Source of the DNA: Streptomyces sp. M92
GTDB lineage: Bacteria; Actinomycetota; Actinomycetes; Streptomycetales; Streptomycetaceae
Assembly (NCBI RefSeq): GCF_028473745.1
Contig: NZ_CP101137.1
Coordinates: forward strand, 5,766,001 to 5,830,000
Length of the DNA: 64,000 nt
Reading direction: 5' to 3'
This document shows positions 17,335 through 25,401 of the stretch, one piece after another. The notes beneath the pieces are model-generated. The model had not been told where the DNA came from, did not search any database, and saw only the letters and a program-made list of their open reading frames with translations. The translations under genes were made by a program, and so were the position numbers. Numbering within the stretch: position 1 is the first letter of the stretch; each line of letters begins with the position of its first letter.

Positions 17335-17472
17335 ATGGGCGACAAGAACGCACCCATCGGCCCGCTGGCCCTCACGCTCCGCATCTGCGGTGCACGCGGG
17401 CGCACCGTCACGGTGGTGGCGGCCCTCGCTTGTACCGGACTGCTGATCGGCGTCTGCCTGCTCCTGACCTGA
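17335..17472 (+). CDS. 45-residue single-helix membrane peptide
   Basis: Starts at the ATG 1 nt after the preceding stop codon, with AGGAGA upstream. After MGDKNAPIGPLALTLRICGA comes one hydrophobic helix (TVVAALACTGLLIGVCLLLT) at the extreme C-terminus. It is the third gene of the sigma operon. Its size and place suggest a small partner of the membrane protein, but no family is recognised. Confidence 0.6.
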   Translation: MGDKNAPIGPLALTLRICGARGRTVTVVAALACTGLLIGVCLLLT

Positions 17473-17529
17473 GATGGCGGCCCAGGGCCGAACCACTCCG
17501 TCAGCGCAGCAGCGGGCTGCGACGCCACG

Positions 17530-17705
17530 GGCAGCGGCAGCAACGTGGCCAGGCGCCCCTCGAGCGTCGGCCGCCACGGCCGAACACGCCGAACGCCGCA
17601 ACCTCGGCGCCGTACCAGTGCCACCAGCGCCGCGAACTGCAGCTCGGTCAGACCCGCGAACGGCTCGATCCACTTCGGATCATCTGCCGAGATCGCCCCA
17701 CCCAT
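17530..17705 (-). pseudogene. N-terminal scrap of an IS5-family transposase
   Basis: DPKWIEPFAGLTELQFAALV, then ALVRRRG and PWRPTLEGRLATL with a shift, match the opening (IEPFTGLT...LVRVVRRRGG) of a Streptomyces IS5-family transposase. The DDE domain is absent. Confidence 0.55.
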
Positions 17706-17758
17706 ACCCGACCGACGCACCACTCCCCCGCTCGGCACGTCCGCAGGAAACCGCAGGA

Positions 17759-17865
17759 TCGCAGGAGGCTTCGGCGCCACCCTCGGCATCGGCACCATCG
17801 CCGGCTTCTACCCCGCCATCCGCGCCTCTCGCCTCTCACCCACTCTCGCCCTCCACTCCGCCTGA
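17759..17865 (+). pseudogene. C-terminal scrap of an FtsX/MacB-type ABC permease
   Basis: The frame reads GGFGATLGIGTIAGFYPAIR and ASRLSPTLALHSA, then stop. This is the last helix and the PAIRAARLSPxEAL tail of MacB-like permeases. Only about 35 codons survive. Confidence 0.6.
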
Positions 17866-17900
17866 CCCCGCAAACCCGCGAAGCCAGGCCCTGCGGCAAC

Positions 17901-18345
17901 TCACAGGTGAGCGAGCAGGTCCGCGAGGGGGCCATCCTGCTCGGCAAGCAGGGCCGGAAGCTGCGCGACGTCATCGGTGCCGACGCACAGTGCCGCCGAT
18001 CGCTCGCCCGGTTCAGGGCATCCGTCATGCAGGCCGCCCGCGTAGTGGGCCTCCAGCTGCGCGCTGCGTTCGAAGCTGCCCCGGGACGTTGGCGGAGAGG
18101 TAGGCAGGAATGACGTGGCCCTCGGCCAGGAGCAGGGCCACGCTCTCGGCCACCACCATCTGCGCGAGGGTGGTGGAGACGATCGTGGAGACTCCGCCCA
18201 GACTGCCTTCGCCGGGCGGAGGCAAGAGCGCATCGCCGGCGGGCGCGCAGTTGTCGAGCACCGCGTCGGCGGGGCCCGCGAGCCGCTTCCCGCTGGCGTG
18301 CAGGCCGGGGACGGCGCGGGTGTGCTCCATCGAATCTGCTCGACG
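17901..18345 (-). pseudogene. SIS-domain phosphosugar isomerase remnant
   Basis: HTRAVPGLHASGKRLAGPAD, AVLDNCAPAGDALLPPPGEG, SLGGVSTIVSTTLAQMVVAE and GHVIPAYLSANVPG are the second half of a SIS-domain sugar isomerase or phosphosugar-binding protein. After a shift it continues FERSAQLEAHYAGGL. The N-terminal half with the first SIS motif is gone. Plus-strand DNA from about 18333 holds an unidentified open frame. Confidence 0.6.
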
Positions 18346-18599
18346 CGCTGATCGACTACTGGCAGCAGTGCCGGGACCGCGCGACACCACTGCGCGCTCA
18401 GAACCGTGTGGCAGAAGAACCAGCCGAAGAAGACCGGCTACCGCTCTCCCTCCTGGTCAGCGGACTCAAGGCTTCCAGGCCGGCGTCATCGCCGCGCGGC
18501 GCGGCTGGCTGTGACAGCCTGCGGGGCCGGGCACGTCAGACGATGAGGGTTCCCTCACAACCGCTCGATGCGCAGCCATGTTGCCCAGATTGAAGCGAT

Positions 18600-19210
18600 G
18601 ACCGATCAGCTCCCCCCTCCCCCCGAGGACGGCGACGTCGTTCGCCGGCGACGTGTCGACGACATCCGCCAACTGGTCACCGTCGCGTGGGTGATGTCCG
18701 CGCAGCTTGCGGGCCTGGCGGGACCGCACCACAGCACGCGGCCTTCGCCGTCCGTGACCGCCATGGACTTGACGGCGTTCTGCTTGTTTTCGCCGGAGAC
18801 GAACTTGTCGCGGTCCTGGCGCCCGGCGGCGGGCCGACGGACCCGGACCTCGGTGCCGTCGACGATGCCCGTCGTACCGCTCGCGCCGAGGTGGTCGACG
18901 ACGTCGGCCGAAGACCGCAGCCGTACGTCAGGGCTGACGGTGCAGCCTCGCTCGGCGAGCAAAGGCCGCACGGCCGCACCTCACCGACGGCCCGGGTGAT
19001 CGTGAGGCGGTCGACACCGAACCATGAGGCCGGCACGTCGTGCGTGGTGGTATGCCGGAGGTGCACGGGCGTGGCCAGAAGCCGGTCGACGAACATCAAC
19101 CGGTGCTTCGCGCCGGCGCCCACAGCGCGCTTCCGCGAACGGGACACAAGCTCGGCCTGGTGCCGTTCGTGCCACAACGGGCCGAGCTCCGCGACCGGTT
19201 CAGCGATCAC
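18600..19210 (-). pseudogene. IS5-family transposase, several frameshifts
   Basis: AGAKHRLMFVDRLLATPVHL, ASWFGVDRLTITRAVGEVRP, LLAERGCTVSPDVRLRSSAD, VVDHLGASGTTGIVDGTEVR, GENKQNAVKSMAVTDGEGRV and CADITHA give the front and first catalytic Asp block of an IS5-type (IS1647-like) transposase. At least two shifts occur and the C-terminal Asp/Glu part is missing. Confidence 0.75.
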
Positions 19211-19461
19211 GTTGGCCGGCAGGCCCGTGATCCTCCGGGGCGCCGATGGTCATTACAGGAGATGCGTTCCCCACCGCATGGGCATGATCGATGATCAGAA
19301 GCTCGACGTCTCACCGCTTACCGTGCACGAGCTCGTTATAGAGGATGAGGACCCTTCCCCTGGTTAACGAAGCATCCAGTGTCCAGGTGTCGGGATCTCG
19401 GGGATCGCTCCAGTTGTCTTCGCCAACCCGGAACAGCGTCCTGTGGACCAGCCTCCCGGGC

Positions 19462-20856
19462 TCAATCCGTTCGGAAGGGTCTCAATGACGGCCAGTCGGT
19501 GAGGGGGCGGGGTTCTTGGAGGCGGCCCTTGCCGGAGCGGTCGCCCGCGATGTGCACGAGCAGGTACTCATCGCCGGAGAAGACCCAGAAGCGATGAGCG
19601 TCACCGGGAACCGGCAGGACCGCGTCGATCCCGCTCGTGAAACTGTCCAGGCCACCGAAGGTCTTGCGCCACTGCGCGATCGGGGAAGGCCCGCCCACCC
19701 GCCGCGCCGACGCCGGGTCCGCACCCGTCTCGACGACCATGTACTCGCTGCCGGCGAACACCCAGAACCTGCCCTGCACACCCGGAACCGGCATCACCGC
19801 GTCCACCCTCGAGACCGTATGGGCGCCGGTGGACGCCTGCCCGGTCTGCTCGGGCGAAACCGGGCCGGAGTCGTCTCCGACGACGGATGCGGTCACACCC
19901 GCTCCGGCGACGAGCACCGCCACGGCGATCGCCCCTGTGATCGCCGTGCGCCGCCGGCTCGCCCCCGCACTCGCCGTGCGCCGCCGGTTCGCGCCCGGGG
20001 GCCGCACCGACTGCCGCAGTGTGGCCTGCACCGTTTGGGGAGCGCCGTCGACTATCGACTGCAGCGCGTCTGCGAGCTGTGCGCTGGACGGGCGCTTGGC
20101 GGGGTCCTTGTCCAGCAACTGCTCGATGACGTCGCCCAGCGGGCCGGGGACGTGGACGGAGGGCGGTTCGAAGGCGACGGCGAACGAGGTGGCCGTGAGG
20201 TCCCCGCGAGCGAAGGGGGACTGACCGGAGGCGAGGAAACACAGGGTGACACCGAGGGAGAACAGGTCGCTGGCCGGTCCGACGGGCTGATCGCGCAGGC
20301 GTTCCGGGGCCATGTACTCGGGTGAGCCGACCACGGCCCCCGTGCCCGTGAGACCCGTGTGACCGGACAGGGCCGCGATACCGAAGTCGGTGAGCACGCT
20401 GCTGCCGTCCGCACGCAGAAGCACGTTGGCCGGTTTCACGTCACGGTGCAGCGCACCGGCCGCGTGGACCGCGTCCAGAGCGGACAGGACCTCCAGGCCG
20501 ACGCGGGCTGTCTCCACCGGCGACAGGAGCCCGCTCGATCGCACTCGCTCACTCAGCGAGCCACCCGGCACCAGTTCCATGACGATCCACAGACCGCCGT
20601 CGAACTCCAGCAGATCGTAGATGTCGATGACATGCGCGTGCGTCACCCGGGCGATCGCCCGCGCCTCCGACAGCACACGCCGCATCGACGCCTGCTGCTC
20701 GTACCCCCCACCTGCGGCGTGGAGTTCCTTCACGGCCACCGTCCGCTGCAACAGATGGTCCCAGGCACGCCACACCGTGCCCATACCGCCGCTGCCCAGC
20801 CGGTCGGCGAGCACGTACCTGTCGGCGACGACTCGCCCGCCCACACTTTCGATCAC
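19462..20856 (-). CDS. Receptor Ser/Thr protein kinase with hemopexin-like outer repeats
   Basis: 464 residues. The cytoplasmic kinase (about 10-270) has the P-loop GSGGMG at 21-26, catalytic Lys in VAVKEL at 43, HRDVKPANVLL, DFG and GSPEYMAPER, all intact. One membrane helix (TAITGAIAVAVLVAGAGVTA) precedes an outer part with two repeats of about 50 residues: VDAVMPVPGVQGRFWVFAGS and IDAVLPVPGDAHRFWVFSGD. Each resembles a hemopexin repeat (DAx...FWVFxGxxY). PASTA repeats are absent. The start is a GTG overlapping the stop of an upstream frame (GTGA). The ligand is unknown. Confidence 0.87.
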   Translation of the reverse strand: MIESVGGRVVADRYVLADRLGSGGMGTVWRAWDHLLQRTVAVKELHAAGGGYEQQASMRRVLSEARAIARVTHAHVIDIYDLLEFDGGLWIVMELVPGGSLSERVRSSGLLSPVETARVGLEVLSALDAVHAAGALHRDVKPANVLLRADGSSVLTDFGIAALSGHTGLTGTGAVVGSPEYMAPERLRDQPVGPASDLFSLGVTLCFLASGQSPFARGDLTATSFAVAFEPPSVHVPGPLGDVIEQLLDKDPAKRPSSAQLADALQSIVDGAPQTVQATLRQSVRPPGANRRRTASAGASRRRTAITGAIAVAVLVAGAGVTASVVGDDSGPVSPEQTGQASTGAHTVSRVDAVMPVPGVQGRFWVFAGSEYMVVETGADPASARRVGGPSPIAQWRKTFGGLDSFTSGIDAVLPVPGDAHRFWVFSGDEYLLVHIAGDRSGKGRLQEPRPLTDWPSLRPFRTD

Positions 20857-21088
20857 GACCAGACAATGTACATGTCGACTTCCGAGGCGATTCGGGTGGT
20901 CACCCGCGGAGCCCGGATGACGAAAGCGGACTGGAACGCGCAGGCGTCGCCCGCAAGGGCGCGGCCGTGGCCGCGGGTCTGCGGCAGTAGCGCTGGAAGC
21001 AACTTGGCCGCCTCATGCGGGGACAGCCCGATCGGTCCATACGGGAACCGCAGCGGGTGGCAGGTTGCCGGGCCGTGAAGGCCCCCTT
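20853..21088 (-). other. C-terminal remnant of an unidentified gene coupled to the kinase
   Basis: A protein-like frame runs HPLRFPYGPIGLSPHEAAKL, LPALLPQTRGHGR, FQSAFVIRAPRVTTRIASEV, DMYIVWS and ends in the TGA that overlaps the kinase GTG. No start codon or family is apparent, so it looks N-truncated near 21088. If the coupling is original, it was the kinase operon's first gene. Confidence 0.35.
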
Positions 21089-21261
21089 GCGCGCCTCGCG
21101 CACTACGGGGCCTGTGGGCTGATCGCCGCGCATCCCCCGCGCCGTCACTAGGTATTGGTTGCATAATGGCTCGCACCGAACGGAGTCGGCGGCGCGGCAT
21201 CTCCCCCACGGCAGCAGCACTCCCGCGCCGGCCGGCGACGGCACTCGGTACGGTTGTCCGC

Positions 21262-21884
21262 ATGGGGGCACCACGGGGGCCGCGGGGCGGCTGCGCAACG
21301 GGGCTGGCGCGGCGCAACCAGATCCTCGAGGCCGCGCTGCTGCGCCTCGGCCAGGACGGTTACCGCCAGCCTCGCTGGCCGCTGTCGCCCGCGACGCCGG
21401 AATCACCGACGCCGGACTCCTCCACCACTTCCGCGACAAGCAGCAGTTGCTGCTGGCCGTCGTGCAGTACTGGCACCAGCGGCTCGACGAGCAGTGGGCA
21501 CGCGTGTCCGACTCGGTAAGGGACGCCTTCCGCCGCCACTTGGACGACACCGCCGACATCCTCACCATGCCGGGAATCCTCGAACTCGCCGTCGTGGTGG
21601 GTGCCGAGGCCACGGCACGGGACCACCCCGCGCACGACTTCTTCTCCCAGTGGCAGGAGAAGGGCGTGCGGGAACTCGCGGACCGCTTGCACGTCGGCGC
21701 CGCGACGGGCGAGCTCAAGTCGAACCTGGACCCTGAGAGCATCGCCCGGGAGTGCGCGGCGCTCGACTCCGGCCTGCGGGTCCAGTGGCTGACCAGCGGA
21801 CGTTCCTTCGATCTGGTCGCCGTGATGCGCTCGCACCTGGACCGCCTGATGCGCCAGATCTCCGCCGACGGCGAGGGGCTGTAG
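21262..21884 (+). pseudogene. TetR family regulator with a single frameshift
   Basis: MGAPRGPRGGCATGLARRNQ and ILEAALLRLGQDGYR form the first helix in one frame. The helix-turn-helix continues in another: SLAAVARDAGITDAGLLHHF, then RDKQQLLLAV and an intact ligand domain to the stop. One base appears to be missing near 21365. A real mutation or an assembly error would look the same here. Confidence 0.7.
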
Positions 21885-21885
21885 C

Positions 21886-22414
21886 GCACAGGGAAACACC
21901 GCACTGGCCCTGCGGAACCCGGACCGCGCCGCGGCCGAGCTGGAACGAGCCGTCACCCAACTCGGCCTGCGAGGTGCCCTGATCAACGGTCACACGCACG
22001 GCGAACACCTGGACGCGGACAGGTTCCGGCCTGTGCGGGAGTGTGCCGAGGCTCTCCGCGTGCCGATCTACCTGCACCCTGCCAGCTCCTACGACGTGTG
22101 GCACAGCCTGCGCGGCCACGAGGAACCGATCGGGCCGCCACCCTCGCCCTCGGCCACATGGGCGAAGGGCCACCCGGCCACCTGTGGCGCCTCGACAGCC
22201 GATGGCGCTTCCTCAACCAACGCGGCATCCACCTGGCCGAGCCACGCCCCTCGGACTACATCCGCAGCAACATCGTGATCACCACCAGCGGCGTCTGCGC
22301 ACACGCCCCTCTGCTCGGCAGGAGGCCGTCCGCTTCATCGAGACCGCCCCGATCAGCGAGGCCGACCGCGCCAAGATCTGCCATCTCAACGCCCAGCGCT
22401 TGCTGGGCCTCTGA
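21886..22414 (+). pseudogene. Amidohydrolase_2 (resorcylate-decarboxylase-like) ruin
   Basis: PDRAAAELERAVTQLGLRGA, LINGHTHGEHLDADRFRPV, VPIYLHPASSYDV, LGHMGEGPPGHLWRLDSRWR, DYIRSNIVITTSGVCAHAPL and AVRFIETAPISEADRAKICH, NAQRLLGL match in order the TIM-barrel amidohydrolase/decarboxylase family that includes gamma-resorcylate decarboxylase. Internal segments and the N-terminus are lost, with several frame changes. With the preceding TetR it may have been a regulator/enzyme pair. Confidence 0.7.
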
Positions 22415-22462
22415 TCAGCCGGGCTCTCGCGCGGCAGGGAAACCGGCGCCACGGCGGCGGCC

Positions 22463-22906
22463 TCATGGTGAGCCGGGCACCGGTGGCCGCCCCCACGAAG
22501 TCTCCAGCGTCGCCCGCAGGGCGTCGACCGCCTCACGGCCGATGCGCTCGGCGAGCTGCTCCTCCAGCCGTTCGAGGATGACGCCGGCCTGCCGGTGGGC
22601 GCGTTCTCCCTCCTGGGTGCGCCGGATCAGCCGCTGCCGGGCGGACGCGGGGTGCGGGACCTGTTCGAGCAGTCCGGCGGCGACCAGGCCGTGCACGGCC
22701 TGGTGCGCGGTCTGCCGGGTGACACTCATGCGCCGGGCCAGTTCGGACACCGTGGTGCCCTGGTCGTCCAGTACGGCGAAGAGCTGGGCCTGCGTCGCGG
22801 ACACCGGGGCGGCTCCGGCTGCGTCCATCGCGGCCGACAGTCCTTCTTCGAACCAGCGCCGGGCCTCGCCGAGCAGCTGAGGGAGGTTGCGGCGGGTGGA
22901 CTGCAT
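22463..22906 (-). CDS. MarR family transcriptional regulator
   Basis: 147 residues. The winged helix is clear: FAVLDDQGTTVSELARRMSV, TRQTAHQAVHGLVAAGLLEQ, then wing residues PHPASARQRLIRRTQEG. The flanking helices form the MarR dimer. The ATG at 22906 follows GAGGAA. It is divergent from the cupin dioxygenase, with a perfect palindrome between them, so it most likely represses both and responds to a phenolic substrate. Confidence 0.88.
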   Translation of the reverse strand: MQSTRRNLPQLLGEARRWFEEGLSAAMDAAGAAPVSATQAQLFAVLDDQGTTVSELARRMSVTRQTAHQAVHGLVAAGLLEQVPHPASARQRLIRRTQEGERAHRQAGVILERLEEQLAERIGREAVDALRATLETSWGRPPVPGSP

Positions 22907-22963
22907 CTGTTCCTCACGACGGGGCCGGGCTCGTACCGAGAGCTTGTCTTCCCCCACCCTCTC

Positions 22964-22982
22964 ATGTCAGGGTGCCTGACAT
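22964..22982. promoter_or_regulatory. Putative MarR operator
   Basis: ATGTCAGG and CCTGACAT form a perfect 8-bp inverted repeat with a 3-nt centre, midway between the divergent marR gene and the cupin gene. The size suits a MarR dimer. Confidence 0.65.
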
Positions 22983-23013
22983 AAATCGCCCGTCGTCGAT
23001 CCGAGGAGACGGT

Positions 23014-23571
23014 ATGACCATCGAGTACGCCACCCGCTACCGGCAGGCATCGCGCATTCCCCCGGAGCCCGGCAAGCCGTACTTCATAGAGAAGGGCGAA
23101 GGGGACCGCGCCCACCTGTTCGGCGATCTGATCACCATCTACGCGGGCGGCGAGCAGACCGAGAACACCTTCAACTTCTTCACCGTCGAAGGCCCCAGGG
23201 GCGACATCATCCCGGCCCACCTGCACACCGACACGCACGAGGTCTTCTACATCACCCAGGGCGCCGTTCGGCTGTTCGTCGAGGACACCGAAGGCGTTCA
23301 GCAGGAGAAGCTGCTCACCCCCGGCGACTTCGGCTTCGTACCCAAGAACTGCCGGCACGCCTACCGCATGGAGCGCCACCACAGCCAGGTCGTGGGCGTC
23401 GCCGCCGGCCCGGGCGGCACCTTCGAGCGGTTCTTCGAGAACCTGGGCGAGCCCGCGGAGCAGCTCGGCCTGCCGCACCAGCCCGTGGTCCCGGCCCCCC
23501 ACAAGTTCGCCGGCGTCCCCGAGCAGTACGACGTGCGCTTCCTGCCGGACCACCAGTGGCGTACGCGATGA
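23014..23571 (+). CDS. Quercetin 2,3-dioxygenase-like cupin
   Basis: 185 residues with a single cupin fold. The metal-binding motif is HLHTDTHEVFYITQGAVRLF (two His and a Glu) near residues 69-75 and a fourth ligand His lies in GFVPKNCRHAYRM. In Streptomyces QueD-like proteins this fold opens the flavonol C-ring, releasing CO. GAGGAG precedes the chosen ATG. Its stop overlaps the next gene's start (ATGA), so it is coupled to an esterase, and a MarR gene is divergent. Quercetin as the true substrate is inferred from family. Confidence 0.82.
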   Translation: MTIEYATRYRQASRIPPEPGKPYFIEKGEGDRAHLFGDLITIYAGGEQTENTFNFFTVEGPRGDIIPAHLHTDTHEVFYITQGAVRLFVEDTEGVQQEKLLTPGDFGFVPKNCRHAYRMERHHSQVVGVAAGPGGTFERFFENLGEPAEQLGLPHQPVVPAPHKFAGVPEQYDVRFLPDHQWRTR

Positions 23572-24455
23572 CGGCGACCGGGCCCTCGCTGCGGGACCTG
23601 ATCGCCGCACCTCACCCCGACCAGGCTCCGCTGCCGCCCGCTGCCCCCAGCGAGCCCGGCGTGGTCGAACTGCGCGGCGTGCCGTACGCCGAAGTCGAGA
23701 GCAACCGCCCCCTGGAACTCGATCTCTGGCTGCCCGGAGCACCCCGGACAGGCCCTCTTCCGCTGGTGCTGTTCGTACACGGCGGCGCCTGGCGACGAGG
23801 CCGGCGCGACGACATGGGGATGCGCACCCGCCATTGGTCTCCCCGGCCCTTCGCCCGCATCGCGGCTGCGGGCTTCGCCGTCGCCTGCGTCGACTACCGG
23901 CTCAGCGGCGAGGCCACCTTCCCCGCCCCACTCGACGATCTGCGCGCCGCCCTGCGCTGGCTCACCCTGCGTTCCGCCGAACTCGGCGTCGACACCGGCA
24001 CAACGATCGTGTGGGGCGAGTCCGCCGGCGGACATCTCGCCTCACTCCTCGCCCTGACCCACGCCGACCCGAAGCCGGCCGGCGCCGTGGTCTGGTACGG
24101 ACCGAGCGACCTCACCACGGCACGGGGCCGCTTCACTCCCGAGGACGCCGCCACCCCCGAGGCACTCATGCTCGGCACGGCCCCGGCCGCCGCCCCGGAG
24201 CGTGCCCGTGCGGCCAGCCCGCTCGCCCGCGTCCACGCGGACGCGCCACCGTTCCTCCTCGTCCACGGGGACGAGGACACCATGGTCGACTGCTCACACA
24301 GCCGATCCCTCGCCTCGGCACTGGAGAAAGCCGGGGCGCCGGTCGAGCTGTGGACGGTTCAGGGCGCCGACCATGGCTGGCACGGACTGCCCGACGACCA
24401 GGTGGAGGAGCTCTTCACCCGCTCCCTGGCGTTCGCCCATCGCCTCGCGGCCTGA
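23568..24455 (+). CDS. Alpha/beta hydrolase (carboxylesterase, HSL/BD-FAE type)
   Basis: 295 residues. The oxyanion motif VHGGAWRRG is near residue 72 and the nucleophile elbow GESAGG near 149. DEDTMVD supplies the Asp and GADHGWH the His. This is the hormone-sensitive-lipase type esterase plan. No signal peptide is present. Coupled to the dioxygenase by a 4-nt overlap, it could cleave the depside ester that quercetinase makes; that pathway link is inferred. A GTG 12 nt upstream is an alternative start. Confidence 0.85.
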   Translation: MTATGPSLRDLIAAPHPDQAPLPPAAPSEPGVVELRGVPYAEVESNRPLELDLWLPGAPRTGPLPLVLFVHGGAWRRGRRDDMGMRTRHWSPRPFARIAAAGFAVACVDYRLSGEATFPAPLDDLRAALRWLTLRSAELGVDTGTTIVWGESAGGHLASLLALTHADPKPAGAVVWYGPSDLTTARGRFTPEDAATPEALMLGTAPAAAPERARAASPLARVHADAPPFLLVHGDEDTMVDCSHSRSLASALEKAGAPVELWTVQGADHGWHGLPDDQVEELFTRSLAFAHRLAA

Positions 24456-24469
24456 CGAACGCCTGCCGC

Positions 24470-24490
24470 CCCGGGTGCCCCGCACCCGGG
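24470..24490 (+). terminator. Hairpin terminator
   Basis: CCCGGGTGC pairs perfectly with GCACCCGGG around a 3-nt loop, 15 nt after the esterase stop codon. It would end the cupin-esterase transcript. Confidence 0.65.
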
Positions 24491-24707
24491 CCCGCGGCTT
24501 CAGCAGGCGGTGGCCTCCGCCGCGCGAACCGATGCCTGCCCGGGCCGGCCGAGGCAGGCGATTCCCTGCCTCGCTGCTGGTGTGGGCGGGTCTCCCCGGG
24601 ATGGAGATCGTCTGACGCGTGCTTCTGTCCGGCTCCGCCCGAACGGGGGTGCATCCCAGAAAGGCCGGCTGCCCGTAGACGGGGCCGAAACGAGCTCGGC
24701 GATGGAC

Positions 24708-25292
24708 TCAGGAGTCGTGCAACTCGTCGACGAGCGCGAAACCGTCCGCGATCCAGGCGAGCTCGGTGCGGGCGCGGGCGATGAGGCCGTCGTAGGCGTA
24801 CACCTTGTAGCGCACCGCGAGCTCGGCCTCGCGCCCGGTCAGCTTGGACAGGCGTGCCGCCAGGGTGGGGTGGGTGCGGTCCACGAGCGCGGCCCGGGTG
24901 CCTTCGAGCAGGCTCAACTGCTCCTCCCAGTACACCTGCTGCTGCCGGAGCTGCTCACGCACCGACGCGGGCTCGGCGAAGTCGAAGTAGGCCGCTTTCA
25001 GATACGCCGGGTCGCGTTGCCGCTGAGGTGCCAGCGGGGACCCCATCCACTCCCGGAAGTCGGCGAGGCCGGCGTCGGTGACGTGGTACTCCTTCTTCGT
25101 CCCCTTCTTGCCCCAGGGCACCTCGACCGAGGTGAGCAGCCCGCCGCGCTCCATCCGGTTGAGCTCGGGATAGATCTGCGAGTCCGGGGCGTGCCAGACA
25201 TGGGCGACCGAGCGACTGAAGCTCTTCGAGATGTCGTAACCGGTCATCGGACGACCGGTGAGCAGCGCGATCAGCGCGTAGCGCAGTGACAA
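24708..25292 (-). CDS. PadR family regulator of the vanillate genes
   Basis: 194 residues. The N-terminal winged helix reads SLRYALIALLTGRPMTGYDI, SKSFSRSVAHVWHAPDSQIY and ELNRMERGGLLT, classic PadR. The C-terminal half is the helical dimerisation domain (Vir_act_alpha_C). A TTG start at 25292 gives the family N-terminus and follows a purine-rich AGGGGGGAA. It is divergent from vanAB. VanR of Corynebacterium is also PadR-type, so vanillate-responsive repression is a good guess. Confidence 0.85.
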   Translation of the reverse strand: MSLRYALIALLTGRPMTGYDISKSFSRSVAHVWHAPDSQIYPELNRMERGGLLTSVEVPWGKKGTKKEYHVTDAGLADFREWMGSPLAPQRQRDPAYLKAAYFDFAEPASVREQLRQQQVYWEEQLSLLEGTRAALVDRTHPTLAARLSKLTGREAELAVRYKVYAYDGLIARARTELAWIADGFALVDELHDS

Positions 25293-25340
25293 GGCACTTC
25301 CCCCCTCCGGATTTCCCAGGCTACCGACTATTGCCATCTC

Positions 25341-25354
25341 ACTATATCGATAGT
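25341..25354. promoter_or_regulatory. Putative PadR/VanR operator
   Basis: ACTAT and ATAGT flank ATCG in an A/T-rich patch between the divergent padR and vanA genes. It lies 48 bp before the vanA ATG, where it could block initiation. Confidence 0.5.
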
Positions 25355-25401
25355 TAGTTTGTGGCGCGCGCAACACATACCTCTCTCCATAGGGAGTTCT
25401 C

